A stretch of DNA of 64,000 nt from Coprobacter secundus (GTDB lineage: Bacteria; Bacteroidota; Bacteroidia; Bacteroidales; Coprobacteraceae), in NCBI GenBank assembly GCA_000803105.1, contig JTDA01000003.1, positions 62,001 through 126,000 on the forward strand, read 5' to 3'. Each line of letters begins with the position of its first letter. Within the stretch, counting starts at the first letter, position 1. The notes beneath the pieces are model-generated. The model saw nothing but the letters and a program-made list of their open reading frames with translations. It searched no databases and had not been told where the DNA came from. Both the position numbers and the translations under genes were made by a program. Positions 8,388 to 17,552 of this stretch are shown one piece after another.

Positions 8388-11300
8388 TTAAAATTGAACT
8401 TTAACAGCAAAATTTATATCCCACGCTTTTGGATAGTCAAGACCTCTTTCTCTTTTTACTGTAGATATGTAGAACAGGTCGTTTGTGCTGATTTCGATTC
8501 TTAGCATGTTCATGTGCATTTTTTGTATCCATTTGCGTTCAAAATCGTAGCTTAATGTAAGAGCACTCATATTCAGAAGGTTATTTGTCTGGACAAAACG
8601 GGAAGAAGGTAGTGTCGTTGCATTACGATCTTTAATATCCTTTAATTGAGTGATATCTCCCGGTTTTTGCCAGCGGTCTGTCAGTACACGGAGGTCAACA
8701 TTCGAATATGCTATATCGGCATTTTCTACATTATCGACCAATGTCTGGTTATATGCTTGTCCGCCACATTCATATAGGAATGAAGCAAAGAGGGTCCAGT
8801 TTCTATAACCTAAATTGAATCCGAATGATCCTTGTACTTTAGGTTCTGTATTTCCTAATACGACTTGTTGAGAAGCTTGCCATGTAGAGGAAACGGAACC
8901 GTCACGATTGAGGAAAAGTTCTTTTCCTGTAGTTGGGTCTATACCCAAAGATTGAACCCCCCATATAGAAGTAATAGAACCTCCTTCAGCATATTGAGGA
9001 ATAGGGATAGCGTATTTACTATCACTGCTTGCATTTACTGTATTTTGGTATTGTTCTGCTTCAGCGTAGTATTTTTGTACTCGTTCATTATATGCTTTCT
9101 GTGAATCTGAAATTTTTAGGATTTTATTTTTGTTATGAGATAAATTCCCCCATAAAGCCAAATTCCAATTTTTCGTTTGTACGATATCTCCGCGTATTTG
9201 GAATTCCACACCTTTGTTTTCAACTTCACCAAGGTTATTTTTGTAAGTGCTGAATCCGGAAGTTGTAGATAAGGTAACATCATTGATGAGGTCAATCGTT
9301 TTTTCATAAAAATAATCACCTGTAATAGTCAATCTTTGATTGAAAAATTGGAAGTCAAAACCAACATCGAATTTATCTGTTTTTTCCCAAGAAAGATTTC
9401 TATTTCCCAGAGCTTTCAATGTTACTCCATATCCGGTAACGTACCATTCGTCAAACATGGCTTCATACATTGTGGTTGCTGCGTATGGTGCAAAATTGAC
9501 TTTACCAGTTCTACCATAGGAGCCTCGGATTTTTAATTGATTTATGTATCGGTTCCCTTTCAGAAACTCGTAATTATGGATGTTAAGACCTATACCTCCA
9601 GAAAAGAACGGTGCCCATTTCTGGTTAGACCCAAATTCTGAAGAGCCGTCAAAACGAACAGCTGCATCTAATAAATAGATATTGTCATAGGTATAGTTTA
9701 GACTTCCTATTGTACTGAATAACCGAGTTGTATTTTCTGATTTTGTTGGTTTTTTATAGATTTCAGCAGCATAATTTAGTGAGTGAAATTCTCCCGACGG
9801 GAAACCTCTATAATGTGCACTTGTACTACTCGTATTTGTTGACGAGGCCTCTACACCTAAAGAGAAATTTAGGTTATGTTTTTTGAGAGTTCGGGTATAG
9901 TATAAAAAAGCATTTGTATTCCATCTGAGATCGTCTCCTTTATCTGTATATAAATCTCCTGCCAGGTGCTCATCTTCAGAACTTCCTAATACCGATACTT
10001 TATTAGATAGAGGGTCGATAAACTTCTCTCCTTTAATAAATTGTTTGGTGATACTGAATTGTCCTTTAATGGTCCAGTAAGAGTTTATATACCAGTTGAA
10101 GCTTAGATTATCAAGAAATTCATCGTAGCTGTCCCAATCATAATTATGTAATGTCGCTTCATAAAGGGGGTTATTCGCTGTTCGGGTTCCAGAAGTAGAG
10201 AAGGGGAGAGTCTTTTTGAGTGTCCCATTGTCTTCATACGGTGTATCATAAGGTTGCAATTTGGAATAATCACTGAATGCCCCATAAGGAGATTCTTGAG
10301 ATTTCATATGTCCGTAAGATACGTAATTTTTTACTTGAAGATTACTCAACCGATAGTCGATTGAGAACCCAAAACTGTACCGATTACGATAAGAATCTTT
10401 CATTACTCCATTATCGTTATTGTAGGAGGCATCGATGCCATAACGCAGGTCTTGATTTCCACCTTCGATATATAGACTATGCTTGTGATTAAATGCATTA
10501 CGTAAAGGTAAAGATAGCCAGTCTGTATCTACTCCTTTTACGATTTGAGCATATTTTTCATAGTATTTATTCATACCGTCAGCGTGAGAAGGCACACTGT
10601 TCCCGACTGTATTTCCCGGCTCGAATAGTCCACTGAGCCTTTCTATCTCGAGTTTTTCTGCAGCGTTTGCTAAACGGTAGTCTGACAAATCGGGCATGGA
10701 TAAGGTCCCTGTAAAATTGTATGATACTCTTACTTCTCCTGGTTGAGGCGCAACTGTTGTAATAACGACAACTCCATTGGCAGCACGAGACCCATACATG
10801 GCAGTAGCTGCAGCATCTTTTAAGATGGTAATACTTTCTATACGGGATGGATCGAGGTCATAAACTTTTTCTACGCTTACTTGGAATCCGTCCATAATAA
10901 AAGTCGGGAGATTCGGATTATTTTGTAGGTTAGACTTTGTAAGAGGGTCCTTGTCCAATTCCTTTATTCCGATTCCTGATCGTCCACGGATATACATTTC
11001 CGGTAAAGAGTTTGGGTCAGAGCCCCATTGGTCATTCGTTTGTATACGGAATGACGGGTCAAATGTCTGTAAGGCACTTATGACATTTGTGGGTGAAACT
11101 TTCATCAATTCGTCTCTTTTTACGGTTGTAGAACTACCTGTAAAACTGGATTTTCGAATGTTTCCATAACCCGTGATGACGACCTCTTGTGTGGTGTGTT
11201 CGTCTGCTTCCATCAGGATGTTATAGTATGAACCTCCGTGTACAGATATAGTCTGTTTTTTCATACCGAGAAAGGATACGGTAATAGCTAAATTTTCATG

Positions 11301-11777
11301 TCCGTTAAGGGATAGAGAAAAGTGTCCGTTGGCGTCGGTAGAAGTACCTCTAACAGACCCGACTAATAAGATTGTGGCTCCAGGTAGAGGACGCCCTTCT
11401 GGGTCTCTTACAATTCCTTGTATTGATCCGGATGGAACATTTTTGTTGCTTGTCTTTTTACGTATTATGATTGTATTTTCTGTATATTCATACATGAGGT
11501 TTGTCCCTTTTAAGCAAATATCTAATACTTGTTTGATGGTGGCATTGCTTAAATTATAATTTTTACGAGGAAGATTGGCAACATCATCGTTACTATACAT
11601 GAAACTGACATTTGCCTGTTTCTTTATAGCGGAAAATACTTGCTTGATGGATGCATTTTGTAGTTGTAGATTGATTTTTGCATCTTGGTTTATGGCCGCA
11701 TTCGCGGGGATAGTCATAGTTATCAATATGACTATGAAGGCTATCTTGTGAAGTAGCCGAATACATAATTTACTCAT
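8388..11777 (-). CDS. SusC/RagA family TonB-dependent outer-membrane transporter
   Basis: 1129-residue TonB-dependent transporter. In order: signal peptide (to about residue 27), a secretin/TonB short N-terminal (STN) domain at roughly 32-107, a carboxypeptidase-regulatory-like beta-sandwich at 117-200 starting with GSIQGIVRDPEGRPLPGATI, a TonB-box-like VVITGYG, the plug domain with SITILKDAAATAMYGSRAANGV, and a 22-strand-type barrel ending in Phe (VKVQF). The STN domain is the module that contacts a FecR-type anti-sigma factor, which fits the fecR and sigma genes immediately upstream on the same strand. The length is at the upper end of the family because of the STN extension. It should import the ligand captured by the SusD partner. 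Confidence 0.96.
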   Translation of the reverse strand: MSKLCIRLLHKIAFIVILITMTIPANAAINQDAKINLQLQNASIKQVFSAIKKQANVSFMYSNDDVANLPRKNYNLSNATIKQVLDICLKGTNLMYEYTENTIIIRKKTSNKNVPSGSIQGIVRDPEGRPLPGATILLVGSVRGTSTDANGHFSLSLNGHENLAITVSFLGMKKQTISVHGGSYYNILMEADEHTTQEVVITGYGNIRKSSFTGSSTTVKRDELMKVSPTNVISALQTFDPSFRIQTNDQWGSDPNSLPEMYIRGRSGIGIKELDKDPLTKSNLQNNPNLPTFIMDGFQVSVEKVYDLDPSRIESITILKDAAATAMYGSRAANGVVVITTVAPQPGEVRVSYNFTGTLSMPDLSDYRLANAAEKLEIERLSGLFEPGNTVGNSVPSHADGMNKYYEKYAQIVKGVDTDWLSLPLRNAFNHKHSLYIEGGNQDLRYGIDASYNNDNGVMKDSYRNRYSFGFSIDYRLSNLQVKNYVSYGHMKSQESPYGAFSDYSKLQPYDTPYEDNGTLKKTLPFSTSGTRTANNPLYEATLHNYDWDSYDEFLDNLSFNWYINSYWTIKGQFSITKQFIKGEKFIDPLSNKVSVLGSSEDEHLAGDLYTDKGDDLRWNTNAFLYYTRTLKKHNLNFSLGVEASSTNTSSTSAHYRGFPSGEFHSLNYAAEIYKKPTKSENTTRLFSTIGSLNYTYDNIYLLDAAVRFDGSSEFGSNQKWAPFFSGGIGLNIHNYEFLKGNRYINQLKIRGSYGRTGKVNFAPYAATTMYEAMFDEWYVTGYGVTLKALGNRNLSWEKTDKFDVGFDFQFFNQRLTITGDYFYEKTIDLINDVTLSTTSGFSTYKNNLGEVENKGVEFQIRGDIVQTKNWNLALWGNLSHNKNKILKISDSQKAYNERVQKYYAEAEQYQNTVNASSDSKYAIPIPQYAEGGSITSIWGVQSLGIDPTTGKELFLNRDGSVSSTWQASQQVVLGNTEPKVQGSFGFNLGYRNWTLFASFLYECGGQAYNQTLVDNVENADIAYSNVDLRVLTDRWQKPGDITQLKDIKDRNATTLPSSRFVQTNNLLNMSALTLSYDFERKWIQKMHMNMLRIEISTNDLFYISTVKRERGLDYPKAWDINFAVKVQF

Positions 11778-11916
11778 AGCGCATTACTTTTCTTTACATG
11801 GAATCTGTTTAGTTACTTTTTTAATTAAGCATAATAGATTTTCATACATTTAATTTTCATCATTAATCATAGGCTGTTAATTAATATAATTAGAATACAT
11901 ATTATTAAACTATATA

Positions 11917-13083
11917 TTATTTTTTATCTACAATGATAGATTGATTTTTAAAACCAAATTTGACTTTATTCATTTTTTCCATTAGGGATATGATTTTTGA
12001 TAAATCACCGTATTTTTTGACATCAATAGTAAAATGCATATCTTCAATGTCTGGAGCGTTATATGTGACATCAAAATTATACCAGCGTCCCAATTCATTC
12101 ATTATTGTTGATAGTGGGGCATTTTCAAATACTAATCTTCCGTCTTTCCAGGCTGTGTATAGATAAGTTTCGACTTCTTTATTTGAAACCAAACCTTCTT
12201 GGTTTATACATATTTGATTACCGGGCAAAACTTTGTAGGATTTATTTTTATGTTCTATGTTTATAGCTCCTTCGACAAGGGTCGCTGCACAGACTGGTTC
12301 GTTGTCGTAGCATCGAATGTTAAATTTTGTCCCTAAAACCTTTATTTTCATTTGAGATGTTTCAACGATAAACGGGTGTTCTTTGTCGTGGGTAACACTG
12401 AAATATGCTTCTCCCTTGAGATATGCGTGACGATTTTCTTTTGAAAATACCGTTGGAATTTTTAATTCAGATTCCGAATTAAGATATATTACAGTTTCGT
12501 CATCAAGTTTTACAATATATTCTCCTCCACGGGGAACTTTGATTGTGTTATATGTGTCTTCGTAAATTTCTTCGTAGATTTTTTTTATATAGAGGGTATC
12601 TTCTTGGCTGATTAGCTTATAATCTCCTTTTTCAATCGTGAAATTAGATAAGTCCTTTAAATCAAGACTTTCTCCGTTTGAGAATTGAAATATTGCATTT
12701 TTACATCCTGGATGAAATGTATAGGTATCTGTATGTTCTGTATTTTGTGAAGGATTTACAGAAAAATAAATAATTGTACCTATACCGATTAATAGAATGA
12801 CTGTAGCGGCGATACGTGCCCATATAAAAGATTTTGACCTAAAAGGATATTTCTTTTTTATTTGTGAATGTAAATTATTCCATGATTTTTGACGTAAGTT
12901 TTTATTATTATCTAAAATAGCTCTTTCAAGAAATTCAGAAGTAGATATTTTTCGAGCAGATTTTTGGTTTTCAGGGGAATATTTTTCCCATGCTTCTAAA
13001 TCATTTTTTTCATCCTTAGAAAGCTGTCCGGTTAATTTTTTGATTAAAAGCTGTTTTACTTTATTAATATCTGAATATTCCAT
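11917..13083 (-). CDS. FecR family anti-sigma factor
   Basis: 388-residue inner-membrane regulator. The N-terminal cytoplasmic part (about 1-87) should bind the sigma factor, one membrane helix spans about 88-109, and the periplasmic part contains the FecR domain (TIKVPRGGEYIVKLDDETVIYLNSES, shown in part) and a C-terminal STN-like DUF4974 region (about 310-385). It transmits the occupancy signal of the STN domain of the SusC-like transporter to the ECF sigma factor. It lies between the sigma gene (161-base gap) and the susC-like gene (139-base gap), the standard arrangement for trans-envelope signalling in Bacteroidetes. Assignment is firm. Confidence 0.94.
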   Translation of the reverse strand: MEYSDINKVKQLLIKKLTGQLSKDEKNDLEAWEKYSPENQKSARKISTSEFLERAILDNNKNLRQKSWNNLHSQIKKKYPFRSKSFIWARIAATVILLIGIGTIIYFSVNPSQNTEHTDTYTFHPGCKNAIFQFSNGESLDLKDLSNFTIEKGDYKLISQEDTLYIKKIYEEIYEDTYNTIKVPRGGEYIVKLDDETVIYLNSESELKIPTVFSKENRHAYLKGEAYFSVTHDKEHPFIVETSQMKIKVLGTKFNIRCYDNEPVCAATLVEGAINIEHKNKSYKVLPGNQICINQEGLVSNKEVETYLYTAWKDGRLVFENAPLSTIMNELGRWYNFDVTYNAPDIEDMHFTIDVKKYGDLSKIISLMEKMNKVKFGFKNQSIIVDKK

Positions 13084-13244
13084 TTTTTACGTCTTTATAT
13101 AAAAGACACTAAAAAGTATATTAGGTATTACAAAAAGTTCGTTTTTTTTTTAAATAATATGAGTTTTTGTTTGATTTTGTTACTTATGATGGAGAGATTG
13201 ATAAGATTTTGAGTAAAGAAATATCTGCTGCGTCATAAAAAAAC

Positions 13245-13796
13245 TCAATAGCCTTTGAGAAGTAGAAGAAGAGATAAGATATTTTCTAAACGTTTTTTTA
13301 AATAATGATTAGCATTGTTTATATGTTTCTTTATCGTGTTGATTGAGATATTTAATTTTTCAGCAATCTCTTTTTGTGAAGCTCCTTTCAGGCTTTCGAG
13401 GTATACACGTTTACAGGAGTCGGGCAGTTCGCTGAAGGCTTCATTTATAAGCGCATATATTTCTGATTCTATAATTTTATTAATTATAGCGTCTTCAGAT
13501 TCTTCAAATGATAGTTGACTCAATCTTTCTTCGTTTATCTTTTGGTCCCGTATAAAATTTAGCATTCTATTTCGAACGGTCCGATATAAATAAGTCTTAA
13601 AGCTTGCTTCATTGATGTATGTTTCTTTTTTCTCCCAAAGCTTCATCCATATGTCTTGTAAAAGATCGCAGACTTGTTCTTCGTCAGGATGGTATTGCAT
13701 GGCGAAATGTTTTAATGCTGTGAAGTGGGCTTCATATTCTTGTTGAAAAACATGAATATTACCTAAATCAATTATATGGGCATTGCGATTGGCCAT
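13245..13796 (-). CDS. ECF RNA polymerase sigma factor (FecI-like)
   Basis: 183-residue extracytoplasmic-function sigma factor with only regions 2 and 4. Region 2 is seen as QVCDLLQDIWMKLWEKKETY (about 41-60) and the following FKTYLYRTVRNRMLNFIRD; region 4 as LPDSCKRVYLESLKGASQKE and NISINTIKKHINNA (about 121-170), the helix-turn-helix for the -35 element. It is paired with the FecR anti-sigma gene downstream and should activate the SusC/SusD operon when substrate is present. A Bacteroidetes-type promoter box sits about 80 bases upstream, so the sigma gene itself is probably under housekeeping control. Confidence 0.95.
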   Translation of the reverse strand: MANRNAHIIDLGNIHVFQQEYEAHFTALKHFAMQYHPDEEQVCDLLQDIWMKLWEKKETYINEASFKTYLYRTVRNRMLNFIRDQKINEERLSQLSFEESEDAIINKIIESEIYALINEAFSELPDSCKRVYLESLKGASQKEIAEKLNISINTIKKHINNANHYLKKRLENILSLLLLLKGY

Positions 13797-13874
13797 TCTT
13801 TGGGAATAAAGATATTTATTAAGTTTTCGAAGTTATTTATCTATTTTATAAACATTTTGTAACTTTTTCGGATA

Positions 13875-13882
13875 CAAAGATA
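13875..13882 (-). promoter_or_regulatory. -7 box (TATCTTTG) of the sigma-factor gene
   Basis: Reads TATCTTTG on the minus strand, a match to the Bacteroidetes -7 consensus TAnnTTTG. A TTGG about 18-19 bases upstream on that strand could be the -33 element. It would place transcription start near 13868, giving a leader of about 70 bases. Inferred from consensus only. Confidence 0.45.
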
Positions 13883-13923
13883 TAAAAATTAAATTTATCC
13901 AACCTCAATAAGGTATTGTATGT

Positions 13924-13950
13924 TTAGACTAAGATTTTTTTTGAGTCTAA
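13924..13950. other. Short inverted repeat between sigma and rubrerythrin genes
   Basis: TTAGACT and its exact complement AGTCTAA flank a 13-base T-rich spacer, upstream of the rubrerythrin promoter and beyond the sigma promoter. It could be a regulator-binding site for either divergent gene; the arms are short and no regulator is identified. Confidence 0.3.
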
Positions 13951-13970
13951 TTTATCTGTTTTCCTGATAT

Positions 13971-14000
13971 TTTGACTGTTTTGCTTGAACATTTATTTTG
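13971..14000 (+). promoter_or_regulatory. Probable promoter of rubrerythrin
   Basis: TTTG at 13971-13974, 19 bases of spacer, then TATTTTG at 13994-14000. This is the Bacteroidetes -33/-7 spacing with a -7 box one base shorter than consensus. Start of transcription would be near 14007, about 35 bases before the gene. Confidence 0.4.
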
Positions 14001-14041
14001 TACCGGTTGTTTCAATTGTAATTCTTAAATAAATCAGATAT

Positions 14042-14617
14042 ATGAAAAGTATTAAAGGAACGCTGACAGAGCAGAACCTGTTAAAAGCTTTTGCCGGTGA
14101 ATCGCAGGCTCGTAATCGCTATTATTTATTTTCTCAGACAGCTAAGCTTGAGGGATATGAGGAAATTGCAGGAGTATTTTTTGAGACAGCAGAGCAGGAA
14201 CGAGAACATGCAAAACGTTTTTTTGATTTTATGGAGGGGGGGATGGTCTCTATAACGGCTGAATATCCTGCCGGAAAAGTAGGAACAACTGCAGAAAATC
14301 TTTTGGAAGCGGCTGAGGGTGAATTGCTGGAATGGTCGGCTTTGTATACGGACTCTGCGGGTATTGCATTGGATGAAGGCTTTAAAGATATTTCTGTCGC
14401 ATTTAAAATGATTGCGAAAGTGGAGGAATTCCATGAATGGCGTTATCGAAAATTGTTATCTCGTCTTAAAGATGATACAATTTTTAAACGAGAGGAGCCG
14501 ATAAAATGGCAATGCCGTAATTGTGGGTTTGTGTATGAAGGGAAAACTCCTCCAGAAAAATGCCCGGCATGTCTTCATCCAAAAGCTTTTTTTGAACCGA
14601 TGCGTGATAATTATTAA
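14042..14617 (+). CDS. rbr: Rubrerythrin
   Basis: 191-residue cytoplasmic non-haem iron peroxidase that removes hydrogen peroxide in anaerobes. Residues 1-145 are the ferritin-like di-iron domain, with the iron ligand pattern visible in AGESQARNRY, FFETAEQEREHAK and VEEFHEWRY. Residues 156-191 are a rubredoxin domain with paired CxxC knuckles (CRNC and CPAC) that bind one iron. The length is the family norm. The gene stands alone between a divergent sigma factor and convergent nadB, with its own promoter-like sequence and a hairpin terminator. Confidence 0.96.
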   Translation: MKSIKGTLTEQNLLKAFAGESQARNRYYLFSQTAKLEGYEEIAGVFFETAEQEREHAKRFFDFMEGGMVSITAEYPAGKVGTTAENLLEAAEGELLEWSALYTDSAGIALDEGFKDISVAFKMIAKVEEFHEWRYRKLLSRLKDDTIFKREEPIKWQCRNCGFVYEGKTPPEKCPACLHPKAFFEPMRDNY

Positions 14618-14631
14618 AATTCGTAATCTCA

Positions 14632-14695
14632 ATATACTAAAATTCCATAGTTAGAAATTTGATGTAAAGATTTCCAACTATGAATTTTAGTATAT
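14632..14695. terminator. Bidirectional terminator between rubrerythrin and nadB
   Basis: A long inverted repeat, with about 20-base outer arms starting ATATACTAAAATTC and broken only by a one-base bulge, spans most of the 84 bases between the two convergent genes. T-rich sequence follows on both strands. Confidence 0.7.
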
Positions 14696-14701
14696 AAATT
14701 T

Positions 14702-16276
14702 TTAGTCTTTATTTTTTTTGGGATAGTCTATTGTGTAATGCAATCCTCGGCTTTCTTTTCTGGCCATAGCTTGTTTTATAATAAGGTAACCGACATTTAT
14801 GAGATTTCTAAGTTCACATATTTCTCGAGAAACAACCGAGCGTGAAAACAGATTTTCTGTCTCCCGATAAAGTATTTCGAGGCGATCCATGGCTCGTTTT
14901 AATCTTAAATTAGATCTTACAATACCTACATATGCCGACATTATTTGCTCTACTTCACGTACGCTTTGTGTAATTAATACCATTTCTTCTGGCAAGGAAG
15001 TTCCTTCATCATTCCAGTCAGGTATTCCTTCTTTAATTTTTATGTTAGGTAGAGATTTTACAGCATGCTTTGCTGCGGCATCGGCATATACTACGGCTTC
15101 GATGAGTGAATTCGATGCCAATCTGTTTGCTCCATGAAGCCCTGTACAGGAACATTCTCCTACAGCGTATAGGTGCTCTATGGAAGAGCGGGCGTCCAAA
15201 TCGACTTTGATACCTCCACAAAGGTAATGGCATGCAGGTGCTACAGGAATGAAATCTTTAGTAATGTCAATGCCTAAAGTCAGACATTTTTGATAGATAT
15301 TGGGGAAATGTTTTTTGGTTTCTTCAGGATCTTTATGAGTGACGTCAAGATAAACACATTCGTCACCCCTAATTTTCATTTCATTATCAATAGCACGAGC
15401 TACGATGTCGCGAGGAGCTAAAGAACGGCGGTCGTCATATTTTTGCATAAATTCTTTACCATCTTTGGTTTTTAGTACAGCTCCATATCCACGCATAGCC
15501 TCCGTTATAAGGAAACTGGGGCGTTCTCCGGGATTATAGAGTGCCGTAGGATGGAATTGAATAAACTCCATATCTTTTACTTCCCCTTTTGCACGATATA
15601 CCATAGCGATACCGTCTCCGGTGGCTACTGGAGGGTTTGTTGTTGTACTATATACGTTGCCAATACCTCCTGTTGCGATTAGTGTCGTTTTGGAAAGGAA
15701 GGTATGAATATGATTTGTTTTTTCGTCCAATACGTATGCGCCATAGCATTCGATATTATCAGAATGTCTGTTTACTTCTATCCCTAAATGGTGTTGAGTG
15801 ATAATTTCTATAGCGAAATGGTTTTCAAATACTTTGATTTTCGGATGCTTTTTTAAGGCTCTGATAAGGCTGTCTTGTATTTCGGCACCTGTGTTATCCC
15901 GATGATGTAGTATACGAAATTCAGAATGTCCACCTTCTTTGTGAAGATCAAATTCTCCTTTTTCATTTTTATCAAAATCGACCCCCCAACTTATCAATTC
16001 TTCTATTTGTCCGGGAGCTTCTCGTACTACTTTTTCAACAGCAGCTCGGTCACTGATATAATCACCAGCAATCATCGTATCTTCGATATGTTTCTCAAAA
16101 TTATCGACTAAAGTATTTGTGACTGATGCAATTCCTCCTTGAGCATAAAATGTGTTCGCCTCTTCGAGCCCAGTTTTACAGATAACGGCAACTTTACCTT
16201 TTTCGGCAACTTTTAGAGCAAAACTCATTCCGGCGATACCCGAACCGATAACGAGAAAGTCAAATTTGTGTACCAT
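14702..16276 (-). CDS. nadB: L-aspartate oxidase
   Basis: 524-residue FAD enzyme that oxidises L-aspartate to iminoaspartate, the first step of de novo NAD synthesis. The N-terminal FAD fold shows GSGIAGMSFAL (about residues 11-21), then ANTFYAQGGIA, the substrate-site blocks HHRDNTGAEIQ and EFIQFHPTALY, the arginine-containing APRDIVARAID, and ATGGIGNVYS for FAD. The C-terminal helical domain carries NRLASNSLIEAVVYA. The absence of the fumarate-reductase-specific partners nearby and these blocks favour NadB over SdhA. It is a single gene, without nadA or nadC in the window, transcribed from a promoter overlapping that of the divergent PH-domain gene. Confidence 0.94.
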   Translation of the reverse strand: MVHKFDFLVIGSGIAGMSFALKVAEKGKVAVICKTGLEEANTFYAQGGIASVTNTLVDNFEKHIEDTMIAGDYISDRAAVEKVVREAPGQIEELISWGVDFDKNEKGEFDLHKEGGHSEFRILHHRDNTGAEIQDSLIRALKKHPKIKVFENHFAIEIITQHHLGIEVNRHSDNIECYGAYVLDEKTNHIHTFLSKTTLIATGGIGNVYSTTTNPPVATGDGIAMVYRAKGEVKDMEFIQFHPTALYNPGERPSFLITEAMRGYGAVLKTKDGKEFMQKYDDRRSLAPRDIVARAIDNEMKIRGDECVYLDVTHKDPEETKKHFPNIYQKCLTLGIDITKDFIPVAPACHYLCGGIKVDLDARSSIEHLYAVGECSCTGLHGANRLASNSLIEAVVYADAAAKHAVKSLPNIKIKEGIPDWNDEGTSLPEEMVLITQSVREVEQIMSAYVGIVRSNLRLKRAMDRLEILYRETENLFSRSVVSREICELRNLINVGYLIIKQAMARKESRGLHYTIDYPKKNKD

Positions 16277-16333
16277 TTTACTTTATTTTCAATTACAATA
16301 TGGCTATAGGTCATATTGTATGTTTCCAAAAGA

Positions 16334-16341
16334 CAAAAGTA
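16334..16341 (-). promoter_or_regulatory. -7 box (TACTTTTG) of nadB
   Basis: Minus-strand TACTTTTG fits TAnnTTTG and lies 58 bases before the nadB start. It is 12 bases from the oppositely directed box of the next gene, so the two promoters overlap. Confidence 0.45.
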
Positions 16342-16353
16342 CAAAATAACTGG

Positions 16354-16361
16354 TAATTTTG
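16354..16361 (+). promoter_or_regulatory. -7 box (TAATTTTG) of the PH-domain gene
   Basis: Exact fit to TAnnTTTG, 24 bases before the ATG at 16386. It overlaps the possible TTG start at 16359, which is why the downstream ATG is preferred for the gene. Confidence 0.5.
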
Positions 16362-16385
16362 TATCTTGCACCCAAAATCTATTTT

Positions 16386-16805
16386 ATGCAACGTACGTTT
16401 AAATCAAAAATAGGATCGTGGATGTATGTACTGATCCTATTTTTCTCTTTTTTCTTTTTTATAGCTATATGGGAAAGGTATATCATTTGGGCTGTTATTA
16501 TGGCAGTAATTGATATCTGGCTCATATCCATGTTGTTACATACAGAGTATATAGTTCTGCCGGATGAAACACTTCTTTTAAAGTCGGGGTATGCTCCTCG
16601 TTATCGGATAAAAATAAGCGATATAGTGTCGGTTGGTTATTCGAAGAATGCCCGATTGGGTTATGCTATTTCGTTTGATCGTCTTGTCATTACGTGGAAT
16701 AGTGGACGATTACGGCATGAACAGGTATCGCCCCGGGATAAAGAGGCTTTTATTATTTTGTTGAAAAAAATAAACCCGTCAATAATTGTGGAGGATTATA
16801 AATGA
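16386..16805 (+). CDS. Small membrane protein with PH-like domain
   Basis: 139-residue protein using the ATG at 16386; an upstream TTG would overlap the promoter box. Residues about 8-50 hold two membrane helices (WMYVLILFFSFFFFIAIW and YIIWAVIMAVIDIWLISMLL), followed by a cytoplasmic beta-rich domain of about 85 residues resembling bacterial PH domains (YRIKISDIVSVGYSKN, RLRHEQVSPRDKEAFI). Function unknown. The last codon overlaps the start of the following lipoprotein gene by four bases (ATGA), so the two are translationally coupled and probably act together at the envelope. Confidence 0.7.
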   Translation: MQRTFKSKIGSWMYVLILFFSFFFFIAIWERYIIWAVIMAVIDIWLISMLLHTEYIVLPDETLLLKSGYAPRYRIKISDIVSVGYSKNARLGYAISFDRLVITWNSGRLRHEQVSPRDKEAFIILLKKINPSIIVEDYK

Positions 16806-17515
16806 AAAGTGTAAAAATTAAGGTATTAGTAATAATAGGTGTGGTAGCTTTGGTCATGGCTTGTAATGTTAGGAATGGAAAGGTTGAACAGGAAATTCGG
16901 GATGCTTTTGATATGGGTTTATCTTCTTGGGTAGTTGAGGATGAGTCTGATTCTGCTGTTTTTGAGTTTCATCATGATACTCTTTTTATAAAATCTCCTG
17001 CAGGTCTAACTTTGTGGTATAATCGTAAACTCTTGGGGGAGTATCAAATATCTTATTTCATTTCTTTACAAATAGAGGGGGGAGGGCGCCTCTCTGATAT
17101 GAATTGTTTTTGGGCTGCAACGGACCCTCTAAATCCGGATGATTTTTTCGCTCGCTCCGGTTGGAGGCATGGAATTTTTAGCCGTTACAATTCTCTGAAT
17201 ATGTATTATGTCGGATACGGGGGTAATAATAATACAACTACCCGTTTTAGAAAATATTATGGTAAATATTATAATGTTGATAATAATAAAATTAAACCTC
17301 TTATTCAGGAGTATATTGACGCTGAACATTTGTTACAGCCCAATAGATGGTATAAGGTTATAATTACTGTAGCTAAAGGAAAAACTTCTTTTGAAGTAAA
17401 TGGAGAGAAATTATTTGAACTTACGGATAAAGAACTTTATTCAGACGGATATTTCGGTATTCGCCTTCTTTCAAATCGAGCTGCTATTACGGGATTTACA
17501 ATCCATTATTTATAA
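16802..17515 (+). CDS. DUF6250-like lipoprotein
   Basis: 237-residue lipoprotein with signal peptide and lipobox Cys21 (LVMAC). The body looks like a concanavalin-type beta sandwich: FFARSGWRHGIFSRYNSLNM, YYVGYGGNNNTTTRFRK and a C-terminal YSDGYFGIRLLSNRAAITGF. This pattern matches DUF6250 proteins of Bacteroidetes, which resemble glycan-binding or glycan-cleaving folds. Catalytic function is not shown. It is coupled by a four-base overlap to the PH-domain gene. A strong hairpin overlaps its stop codon. Confidence 0.65.
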   Translation: MKSVKIKVLVIIGVVALVMACNVRNGKVEQEIRDAFDMGLSSWVVEDESDSAVFEFHHDTLFIKSPAGLTLWYNRKLLGEYQISYFISLQIEGGGRLSDMNCFWAATDPLNPDDFFARSGWRHGIFSRYNSLNMYYVGYGGNNNTTTRFRKYYGKYYNVDNNKIKPLIQEYIDAEHLLQPNRWYKVIITVAKGKTSFEVNGEKLFELTDKELYSDGYFGIRLLSNRAAITGFTIHYL

Positions 17516-17550
17516 AACGAGAGTGAAACATACTTCACTCTCGTTTTATA
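17511..17550. terminator. Bidirectional terminator between DUF6250 gene and ychF
   Basis: Perfect 17-base arms (TATAAAACGAGAGTGAA and complement) around a 6-base loop. The left arm contains the DUF6250 stop codon, and ychF ends two bases beyond the right arm. T runs follow on both strands. Confidence 0.85.
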
Positions 17551-17552
17551 AA

